From Anaerolineae bacterium (lineage in GTDB: Bacteria > Chloroflexota > Anaerolineae > 4572-78): a stretch of DNA of 8,346 nt. Within the stretch, counting starts at the first letter, position 1. The number at the start of each line of letters is the position of its first letter. This document shows, in pieces, positions 1-5,440 of the stretch. Location of the stretch: positions 1 to 8,346 of the forward strand of contig JALVZI010000386.1 of NCBI GenBank assembly GCA_027022125.1, given 5' to 3'. The translations under genes were made by a program, and so were the position numbers. The notes below the pieces were generated by a model, which saw only the letters and a program-made list of their open reading frames with translations, was not told the DNA's origin and made no database searches.

Positions 1-396
1 CCGGAGCGCAAATTGCAAACTTGCCGGAAAGCGGTTGGGGAAAATTGAGGTTTTGTGGTCGAAGGGGATGCCGTGCAGGGTGAAATCCACCAGCCGGTCG
101 CGGCGATTGGGGTTCGGTTGCACGGCGGGCAATTGGGCAAAAATGTGCTCGATACCCTGTGCCGACCAAAAATTGAACCAGCGATTGGCGGCGTAATTGA
201 AAAAGTCGCGGGGGTTGGTGTCGGCGGGGCATTGGGCGCGCGCCTGCGTTTTCAGCGCATCCCAAGTGGGGGTGCGATACACAAATCGTGTCGCGGCATC
301 CCACGCATCGCCCTGCTTGCGTCCCCACGGGGCAAACGGCTCGGCGGTGCGTTTTTTCAGTTCGGTTTCCAGCGCAAGCAAATCAATTTCGGGCAT
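1..396 (-). CDS. Partial unrecognised protein, N-terminal 132 residues; possible D...DxK nuclease-like motif
   Basis: This is an open minus-strand frame from an ATG at 394-396 to the left edge with no stop, so the 3' end lies outside the window. The translation reads like a real protein: an aromatic-rich stretch 'FFNYAANRWFNFWSAQGIE' at residues 67-85, then 'RLVDFTLHGIPFDHKTS' at 101-117. The D104...D113-H-K115 spacing on two predicted beta strands resembles the D...[D/E]xK core of PD-(D/E)XK nucleases. That is inference from a short pattern; I do not recognise the family. There is no signal peptide or membrane segment in the visible part. No clear Shine-Dalgarno precedes the ATG (upstream coding-strand bases are CCAATTTTA), so the start is less certain than the frame. 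A repeat-filled 365-bp gap separates it from the preceding gene, so it is probably transcribed separately. Confidence 0.78.
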   Translation of the reverse strand, partial: MPEIDLLALETELKKRTAEPFAPWGRKQGDAWDAATRFVYRTPTWDALKTQARAQCPADTNPRDFFNYAANRWFNFWSAQGIEHIFAQLPAVQPNPNRRDRLVDFTLHGIPFDHKTSIFPNRFPASLQFALR

Positions 397-407
397 TAAA
401 ATTGGCA

Positions 408-479
408 CACAGATAGCACGGATATAACGGATTTTCACGGATTAAAATAGTCCACAGATATACACAGATAAACACTGAT
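408..479. repeat. Tandem CACAGAT/CACGGAT array, about 10-bp period (left arm)
   Basis: Seven related heptamers start at 408, 417, 426, 436, 453, 463 and 473: CACAGAT, CACGGAT, AACGGAT, CACGGAT, CACAGAT, CACAGAT, CACTGAT. Spacing is 9-10 bp except one 17-bp step, close to one DNA helical turn. The last three units (449-479) form the left arm of an inverted repeat with 691-721, matching at 25 of 31 positions. No ORF is supported here. The array sits immediately upstream of the left-edge gene. Similar short words occur as dispersed intergenic repeats in many environmental bacterial genomes; their function is not established. Confidence 0.8.
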
Positions 480-556
480 TTTCTATTTTTCAGTGAACTG
501 ATTGAACCTTTTTGCCGGTGCACAAAAATTACCGCAACCAACTCTGATTCTTGGTT

Positions 557-639
557 ATGTCATTCCCGCGAAAGCGGGTATCCATCATTTTCTGCTGTGG
601 ATTCCGGATAATTTCCTGCGGAAATTTCCGGAATGACAT
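557..639. repeat. 83-bp palindromic element with two hairpins and 10-bp terminal inverted repeats
   Basis: The ends are perfect 10-bp inverted repeats, ATGTCATTCC (557-566) and GGAATGACAT (630-639). Inside are two hairpins. The first is CCCGC-GAAA-GCGGG (565-578), a 5-bp stem capped by a GNRA-type tetraloop. The second is nested: ATTCCGGA (601-608) pairs with TCCGGAAT (627-634), and ATTTCC (611-616) pairs with GGAAAT (620-625) around a TGC loop. The opening resembles the widespread 'ATTCCCGC...GCGGGxAT' extragenic repeats, such as Neisseria dRS3-like sequences, seen in many bacteria. It lies in the gap between the small anchored protein and the left-edge gene and could act as a bidirectional transcription barrier, but no clean T-tract follows it. 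Apart from this element and the flanking arrays, I see nothing else in 397-761. Confidence 0.8.
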
Positions 640-690
640 TTAAAATCCGAAAAATCTGTCACACAAAAAGTTTCAACAAGTTTAGTGAAT

Positions 691-721
691 ATCTGTGCCC
701 ATCTGTGTTCATCTGTGGACT
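691..721. repeat. ATCTGTG array, exact 10-bp period (right arm)
   Basis: Three ATCTGTG units start at 691, 701 and 711 with exact 10-bp spacing. Reverse-complemented, the block matches 449-479 at 25 of 31 positions, including the outer 11 bp AGTCCACAGAT. The two arms therefore form a large inverted repeat enclosing about 210 bp, within which the 557-639 palindrome lies. The array is 40 bp downstream of the stop of the 192-aa protein. Confidence 0.8.
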
Positions 722-761
722 GAATCCTGCCCTGTGGGTCATTAACACCATATCTCATACA

Positions 762-1340
762 TCAATGGATTGAATCGAGCAGCACATCCAGCGCCTGCTG
801 GTCCCATTCGGCGGTGCTGCCCTGCGCCAGCAGCAGAACCCGTCCGTTCTGCACATTGAACAGCGCACTCACCTGCCGGTACGGCGTGCCCACCCCGTTT
901 TCGCCTTTGCGATAGGTCAGCGTCACTTCCTGCCCGTTCACCGTGCGCGTTTCCACATCGTCAAGCGTCAGTTTCAGCGATTGAAATGCCGATTGCTGCT
1001 GCAACGCGCCTTCAATCTGTTTTTGCAGGGTTTTTTGGTCAATATCACCGTCGGCGGGAACTTTTATCAAAAAGATGACCATCCCGTCCGGTTCGGGTGG
1101 GTTGGGCGCGATGGCGAGCATATCCATCCCCATCAACCGCATCCCGAACATTTCGGAATAGCCCACGGGCAGCGTGTAACTGGCAATTTCCGAGCCCAAC
1201 TGCGCGGCTTCGGTGGGGTCGGTGACCATTGCCCGGTCAATCGACCACATGCCCATCAGTGCCACGCCACCGCAACACACACACGCCATCAGCAAAACCA
1301 GCGCGATGGCAATGGCAATTTTTATCCGACTTCTGTCCAT
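762..1340 (-). CDS. Hypothetical membrane-anchored protein, 192 aa
   Basis: The function is not recognised. The N-terminus is basic and then strongly hydrophobic (residues 6-31), with cysteines at 20, 22 and 23. This is either a single membrane anchor with an outside C-terminal domain or a poor lipoprotein signal (L-M-A-C at 17-20; Met at -2 is atypical). The rest (32-192) looks like a compact alpha/beta domain: 'EIASYTLPVGYSEMFGMRLMGMDM' at 51-74, a hydrophobic strand 'GMVIFLIKVPADGD' at 86-99, a glutamine-rich helix around 103-120, and late strands 'VTLTYRKGE' and 'RVLLLAQG'. I recall similar small anchored proteins from Chloroflexota but cannot name a family. I chose the ATG at 1340; an upstream in-frame TTG at 1373 would add 11 residues and abut the palindromic repeat. 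AAGGA lies 11 nt before the ATG, a rather long spacing. It could be co-transcribed with the transporter operon, but the 173-bp repeat-bearing gap argues for its own expression. Confidence 0.75.
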   Translation of the reverse strand: MDRSRIKIAIAIALVLLMACVCCGGVALMGMWSIDRAMVTDPTEAAQLGSEIASYTLPVGYSEMFGMRLMGMDMLAIAPNPPEPDGMVIFLIKVPADGDIDQKTLQKQIEGALQQQSAFQSLKLTLDDVETRTVNGQEVTLTYRKGENGVGTPYRQVSALFNVQNGRVLLLAQGSTAEWDQQALDVLLDSIH

Positions 1341-1374
1341 ACCGGTGTTAATCCTTATAACAATACAGGGCAAC

Positions 1375-1489
1375 GGGAAAAACGCCCTTCGATACGCGGT
1401 TCGCGGGGCGAACCGCTACTCAGGATGCGTTTTTCCCTGCCGATTTCATCCTGAGTAGCCCGCAGGGCGTATCGAAGGGGAAATCGGCA
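1375..1489. repeat. Two-module palindromic repeat, copy A
   Basis: Two adjacent palindromic modules fill most of the gap between the second permease and the 192-aa protein. Module X (1375-1437) has perfect 11-bp arms GGGAAAAACGC/GCGTTTTTCCC around an inner 9-bp stem GCGGTTCGC (1396-1404) / GCGAACCGC (1408-1416), flanked by CCTTCGATAC and TACTCAGGAT. Module Y (1438-1489) has arms TGCCGATTTC (1438-1447) / GAAATCGGCA (1480-1489) around a core containing GCCC-GCA-GGGC, flanked by ATCCTGAGTA and GTATCGAAGG. A second copy with rearranged modules is at 7088-7206. In RNA on either strand these would form strong hairpins, so transcription termination downstream of the transporter operon is plausible. 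The T-runs lie inside the outer stems rather than right after a short GC stem, so this is not a textbook intrinsic terminator. Confidence 0.85.
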
Positions 1490-1513
1490 AGATACCACTG
1501 TACTCTGAATAGT

Positions 1514-2797
1514 CTAATCCTTCTCATATGGAATACCGTCGGCGGCAGGCGCGATGGCGCGTCCCACCACCCCGGCGAGCACAATCATAGTGATGATATA
1601 TGGCGCCATCAGCAAAAATTCGGAGGGGAAACCGGGGATGAGAATTTGGATTTTCTGCTGGAATGAATCGGCGAACCCGAACAGCAGCGACGCGCCCAGC
1701 GAGCCGATGGGCGTCCACTTGCCGAAAATCATCGCCGCCAGCCCGATGAACCCGCGTCCGGCGGTCATCGCTTCATCAAACTGCCCCACCCGCCCGATGG
1801 TGAAATATGCGCCGCCCAATCCGGCAATCATCCCACTGAGGGTGATGTTGATATAGCGAATTTTAAACACATTCACGCCGAGCGTGTCGGCGGCTTTGGG
1901 GTGTTCGCCCACTGCGATGGTGCGCAGACCCCAGCGGGTGTAAAACAGGGTGATGTGCAGTGCAATCAGCACGATAAACATCAGGTACGGCAGCACATTC
2001 ACCGAAAACAGAATGGGTCCAATCACCGGAATGGCGCTCAGCACCGGAATTTGGATGGGCGGGAAGATTTGCGAATGGTTGAATTTATCGTTGATATTCG
2101 GGTCGATGAAAAAGCGTTTGACCACAAAACCGGTGATACCGGTCGCTAAAATGTTGATAGCCGTGCCGCTGATGATTTGGTCAACTTTAAATTGAATCGC
2201 CATCACACCGTGCAGCAACCCCAGCACGCCGCCGGTGATGATACCCGCCACCATTCCCAGCCACAGCGAGCCGGTGGCGCTGGCAACCACCACCGACACC
2301 AGCGCCGCCGCCAGCATCATCCCTTCGATGGCGATATTGATGACTGCCGCGCGCTCGGCGATGACGCCGCTGAACGCACCCAGCGCAATCGGTGTGGCGC
2401 GCACCAGTGTGGCTTGCAGCATGCCCACCATATTGAACGATTTGTCTCTGGCAGCCCACGCCAAAAACGCCAGCACAAACAATCCGAACACGATACCGAA
2501 CATTGCGCCGATGGATTTATAGCCGCGCGCCAGTTGCCAGCCGCCCATAAACAGCGCAATCAATCCCAGCGCATACAGCACCGGCTGCGTCGGGAAAATC
2601 AAATCGGGGATTGTGGGCGCGTTGGATGCGAATCCGGGGTTCATCCCGAAGGTGGTCAACTGCCCCGGTTTCGATTCAAACGCGAAAAACCAGATAATCA
2701 GAATACCCACCAGCAAAAATATCACGCCGAAAATCGTCCGCCGCCGTTTTTCAGAGGTGGACAATATCAGTTTTTGAGATGCTGCTGCTACACTCAT
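1514..2797 (-). CDS. ABC transporter permease, Bmp/NupQ-like nucleoside importer subunit
   Basis: 427-aa integral membrane protein of the BPD_transp_2 (RbsC/LivH-like) group, closest in pattern to B. subtilis NupQ (YufQ). Diagnostic stretches are 'ERAAVINIAIEGMML' at 148-162, 'VDQIISGTAIN' at 205-215, 'GEHPKAADTLGVNV' at 297-310, and 'GRGFIGLAAMIFGKWTPIG' at 347-365. Extra hydrophobic segments near 21-41, 72-90 and 96-116 precede the permease core, so the N-terminus is longer than in the roughly 320-aa family members I recall. It should pair with the other permease and the duplicated ATPase in the inner membrane to import nucleosides; the exact substrate cannot be read from the sequence. The ATG at 2797 is supported by GGAG with a 6-nt spacer. 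It is the last transporter gene of the operon, 98 bp after the preceding permease. Confidence 0.94.
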   Translation of the reverse strand: MSVAAASQKLILSTSEKRRRTIFGVIFLLVGILIIWFFAFESKPGQLTTFGMNPGFASNAPTIPDLIFPTQPVLYALGLIALFMGGWQLARGYKSIGAMFGIVFGLFVLAFLAWAARDKSFNMVGMLQATLVRATPIALGAFSGVIAERAAVINIAIEGMMLAAALVSVVVASATGSLWLGMVAGIITGGVLGLLHGVMAIQFKVDQIISGTAINILATGITGFVVKRFFIDPNINDKFNHSQIFPPIQIPVLSAIPVIGPILFSVNVLPYLMFIVLIALHITLFYTRWGLRTIAVGEHPKAADTLGVNVFKIRYINITLSGMIAGLGGAYFTIGRVGQFDEAMTAGRGFIGLAAMIFGKWTPIGSLGASLLFGFADSFQQKIQILIPGFPSEFLLMAPYIITMIVLAGVVGRAIAPAADGIPYEKD

Positions 2798-2821
2798 ATA
2801 TCACTCCGCTAATCAATGAGT

Positions 2822-2890
2822 AATTATCAATGAACAATGAGCAAAATTGATAATTATTCATTGTTCATTTTTCATTGATAATTGATAATT
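2822..2890. repeat. AT-rich low-complexity spacer with imperfect palindrome
   Basis: Words such as ATTGATAATT, TCATTGTTCA and CAATGAACAATGA fill the gap between the two permease genes. AATTATCAATGAACAATGA (2822-2840) pairs with 2858-2883 except for a 7-nt insertion TTTCATT (2870-2876). GATAATT is duplicated in tandem at 2877-2890. On the coding strand the array begins 5 nt after the stop of the upstream permease and ends about 14 nt before the Shine-Dalgarno of the downstream one. It contains almost no GC, so it is unlikely to be an intrinsic terminator; an mRNA-processing or stability role is possible but not shown. Confidence 0.75.
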
Positions 2891-2895
2891 GAATC

Positions 2896-4401
2896 CTACG
2901 ACCCCCAACCACGGGTGATGACCGTTTTTTCTTCTTCGCCGGTGGCTTTCAAGCGGAAGAGCCAGCGGATAATTTCCGGGGCGGCGATGAAAACGATGAC
3001 CAGCGCCTGAATGGTGGTGATGATGTCAATGGGAACCTGCGCCAGCGATTGCATACTGGTTGCGCCGCTGCGCAGCGTGCCGAACAGCAACGCCGCCAGC
3101 ACCACCCCCAGCGGATGGCTTTTGCCCAACAACGCCAGCGCGATACTGTCGAACCCGTAACCCGGCGAAAACCCTTCCGCCAAAAAATGGTTCAGTCCCA
3201 GCACTTCATTCGCGCCGGCAAGCCCCGCCAATGCCCCGCTGATACCCATCGCGATGACGATATTCCGCGCCACACTCATACCGCTGTATTTGGCGGCATT
3301 CGGGTTCGCCCCAACGGTTCGCAGTTCAAAACCGATGGTCGTTTTGTACAGCAGCCACCACACAAAAATGACCGCCAGAATTGCCACAATCAACCCGGCG
3401 TGCAATCGCAGCGGCGGACCGAAAAATGTCGGCAGGTATGCGCTTTCCAGCACAAACGGGCTGACAGGTTTCCCCGCGCCGGGTCGCTGCATCGGACCGC
3501 GCAACAGCCACGACATCAGCCGGAAAGCAACATAGTTCATCATAATGGTATTGATAACTTCGTGTGCGCCCGTTTTCGCCTTTAAATAGCCGGGAATGAT
3601 ACCCCAAAATGCCCCGCCGACCATACCGCCAATCAGCGCAATCGGCAGATGCAGCACGGCGGGCAATCCGGTTAAACTGTAACCCAGATATGTGGAGAGC
3701 GCCGCGCCGATGGCAATTTGCCCCTCTGCGCCAATGTTGAACAACCCCGCCTGAAAACCGAGTGCCACTGCCAGCCCGGCGAAAATATACGGGATGGACG
3801 TGACCAGACTTTCGGTGATGGGACGCATCGCCTCGCGGAAAGCCAGCCAGTTGCCATCCTGAACGGCGGCACGCCAACCTTCGGCTATCCGCTGCGGGTC
3901 GCCGATGGAACCGATGAACAATGCTCGATATGCCTGCCACACTGCCCGACCGGCGGCTTCAAACACAAAAAACGGTCGGTCGGAAAAAGTGAGCACAATT
4001 GCCACATTTCCCGCCTCCAAATTCGGGGCACGATTTTTGGCACGCTCGAAATCAATCTGAGTTTCGCGGTCGGTGATTTCTTTTACCACTTCGCGGTAAA
4101 TGTAACTGTTGCCCCGTTTAAAAGCCAGATAATCGCCAATTTGCAATTCATTTTTGTGGAATTTCAGTGCGGTTTGCAAATCAATTTGCGATGACGGGTC
4201 AACTTCGCCGCTGGGAACCACCAACCACGGATTGGGAGACAATCCCCGCAGTACCACCGGGTCGGAAATGGCGACCATCACGCCGCCCAACAGCAAGCCC
4301 ACCACCACCGCCAACAGCGGGATGAGCATGGTGCGTCCGGCGCGCCGCCAGAAACCGTTACCATTTCTTTCTTTTGTCGCTTTCTTTTTTTCGTCAGCCA
4401 C
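2896..4401 (-). CDS. ABC transporter permease, Bmp/NupP-like, with a long non-membrane insert
   Basis: 501-aa inner-membrane permease of the nucleoside (Bmp/Nup) importer. Residues 24-45 are the first membrane segment. The permease core begins near 195, with the hallmark 'GLFNIGAEGQIAIGA' (219-233), the coupling-region pattern 'GAHEVINTIMMNYVAFRLMS' (278-297), and further segments to about 482. Between them, residues about 48-190 form a mostly hydrophilic region without clear membrane segments. As I recall, B. subtilis NupP is near 350 aa, so this insert accounts for the extra length. I chose the GTG at 4401 because GGAG precedes it by 8 nt and the protein then starts 'ADEKKK'. Reading farther up to 4470 would only translate the spacer repeat. 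The stop is TAG. It follows the nucleoside hydrolase by 101 bp and precedes its partner permease. Confidence 0.93.
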   Translation of the reverse strand: MADEKKKATKERNGNGFWRRAGRTMLIPLLAVVVGLLLGGVMVAISDPVVLRGLSPNPWLVVPSGEVDPSSQIDLQTALKFHKNELQIGDYLAFKRGNSYIYREVVKEITDRETQIDFERAKNRAPNLEAGNVAIVLTFSDRPFFVFEAAGRAVWQAYRALFIGSIGDPQRIAEGWRAAVQDGNWLAFREAMRPITESLVTSIPYIFAGLAVALGFQAGLFNIGAEGQIAIGAALSTYLGYSLTGLPAVLHLPIALIGGMVGGAFWGIIPGYLKAKTGAHEVINTIMMNYVAFRLMSWLLRGPMQRPGAGKPVSPFVLESAYLPTFFGPPLRLHAGLIVAILAVIFVWWLLYKTTIGFELRTVGANPNAAKYSGMSVARNIVIAMGISGALAGLAGANEVLGLNHFLAEGFSPGYGFDSIALALLGKSHPLGVVLAALLFGTLRSGATSMQSLAQVPIDIITTIQALVIVFIAAPEIIRWLFRLKATGEEEKTVITRGWGS

Positions 4402-4409
4402 GCTTGAGA

Positions 4410-4413
4410 CTCC
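4410..4413 (-). promoter_or_regulatory. Shine-Dalgarno GGAG deciding the GTG start
   Basis: On the coding strand GGAG is followed by 8 nt and then GTG (4401-4399). No comparable site fits the upstream in-frame candidate at 4470, whose first 23 codons are repeat sequence. Confidence 0.75.
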
Positions 4414-4427
4414 AAAATAGTTAATTT

Positions 4428-4511
4428 GCGAATGAGCGAATGAGCGAATGAGCGAATTTGCAAATATCACTCATTGTTCCATTATTCATTATTCACTATT
4501 CACTATTCACT
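4428..4511. repeat. Low-complexity spacer: 8-bp GCGAATGA and 7-bp ATTATTC/ACTATTC tandem arrays
   Basis: Two short tandem arrays lie back to back between the nucleoside hydrolase and the permease. GCGAATGA repeats at 4428, 4436 and 4444, with a partial fourth unit at 4452. Heptamers ATTATTC, ATTATTC, ACTATTC, ACTATTC start at 4481, 4488, 4495 and 4502 and run to 4511. The TAG stop of the nucleoside hydrolase (4503-4505) and its penultimate codons lie inside the heptamer array, so the repeat has entered, or grown from, the gene's 3' end. Confidence 0.85.
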
Positions 4512-5438
4512 GCGAAACTGCCGCAGGATGTAATCGTGAAAACGGGGCACATCCACCGCTGCGGCAATTTTTGCCCACTGACCACTGCCGGGGGCGTGAA
4601 CCGTCTGCCCCGCGTTGAAACCGGTGTCAACCACCGCCACTTCCATTTTGCGGAAAGTGATTGCCTGCGGACAGCCCAGATAACCCGTCGCCAGCGTATC
4701 CCACATATGATACAGATAATCCACGTGCGGCAGGGTATTGATGGTTGTTGCCCAGAATTGCCCCGCCAAATTTGACAGCAGATGTTCCCGTTGCTGCGCC
4801 AGTCGTCGCAGAAAATTGAGCGTGACCGGCACGTGATTGGTGGCATCCAGCGGGAAGAGCGTCAGCGGCAATTGCATTTCCAGCAATTTTCGCGCCGAAA
4901 CGGGGTCCCAAAACACATTCCATTCCGCGCTGCCGTCGTGGGCAAAAGTGCGAACATTGCCCGGTACATCGAATGCGCCCGCCATCCACACCACTTCGGC
5001 GATATTTTGCCGCAATTCGGGATGCGCGGTCAGTGCCGCCGCCAAATTCGATGCGGGTCCGGTCATCAGCACAGTGACCGGCTCGGTTGCCGCCGCCAGT
5101 TGTTGCGCCAAAAATTCTCGCGCGGGCACAGATGCCAGCGGCAGCGCATCGAGCGGATGCGCCAGCATTTCCGGCAGAGCGTTGATGATGCGCGGTTGGG
5201 CGCGCCATTCGGCGGGAAAAGCGTTGATGCCGTGCAAATCACCGGCGGCGATGCGCACATCATCCCGCCCGCAAATGGCGAGAATTTTCGCGGTGGCTTC
5301 CGCCGCCCAATCGAAATAGCAATCGGCGGGGGTAATTGCCACCCCGCGCAATTCGATGTGCGGCATGGTCAGCAGTAGCATCAGCGACAGCAGGTCATCC
5401 ACCCCGCCATCGTGATCCATCAAAACCGGTTTTGTCAT
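4503..5438 (-). CDS. Inosine-uridine-type nucleoside hydrolase
   Basis: 311 aa, within the usual IUNH length (about 300-350). It would hydrolyse the N-glycosidic bond of a ribonucleoside to base plus ribose, in the cytoplasm because no signal peptide is visible. The metal site is intact: 'DHDGGVDD' at 8-15 (family DxDxGxDD), T126 in 'TGPASNLA' (126-133), and D247 in 'MWDTLA'. The ribose-binding block 'AEWNVFWDP' (171-179, E172, N174) is also present. Compared with Crithidia IU-NH from memory, N39 is replaced by D39 ('TPADCY') and the His before the late Asp (H241) by W246, so base preference may differ from inosine/uridine. The ATG at 5438 begins 2 nt after the ATPase stop, indicating translational coupling; I see no strong Shine-Dalgarno beyond a GGTGG inside the ATPase tail. 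Placement in the importer operon points to breakdown of the imported nucleoside. Confidence 0.94.
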   Translation of the reverse strand: MTKPVLMDHDGGVDDLLSLMLLLTMPHIELRGVAITPADCYFDWAAEATAKILAICGRDDVRIAAGDLHGINAFPAEWRAQPRIINALPEMLAHPLDALPLASVPAREFLAQQLAAATEPVTVLMTGPASNLAAALTAHPELRQNIAEVVWMAGAFDVPGNVRTFAHDGSAEWNVFWDPVSARKLLEMQLPLTLFPLDATNHVPVTLNFLRRLAQQREHLLSNLAGQFWATTINTLPHVDYLYHMWDTLATGYLGCPQAITFRKMEVAVVDTGFNAGQTVHAPGSGQWAKIAAAVDVPRFHDYILRQFRSE

Positions 5439-5440
5439 TA

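Noticed and set aside
408..721. CRISPR array
   Set aside because: Repeat units are only 7 bp with about 3-bp spacers and the two blocks are in opposite orientation. There are no uniform 25-40 bp repeats with unique spacers and no cas genes.
981..1454. Plus-strand open frame of 157 codons
   Set aside because: It is antisense to the 192-aa protein and runs through palindrome copy A. Its composition is His/Arg/Asn-rich, as expected of a shadow frame.
3326..3940. Second minus-strand frame of 204 codons inside the permease
   Set aside because: It is an alternative frame of the same permease DNA, Arg-rich and without membrane segments.
4402..4470. Extension of the NupP-like permease to an upstream start, adding 23 residues (starting MIFANSLIRSF)
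   Set aside because: These codons are translated GCGAATGA repeat, with no good ribosome-binding site. GGAG 8 nt before the GTG at 4401 gives a better start.
4782..5378. Plus-strand open frame of 198 codons
   Set aside because: It lies wholly antisense to the nucleoside hydrolase, which has full family motifs. The frame has no recognisable domain.
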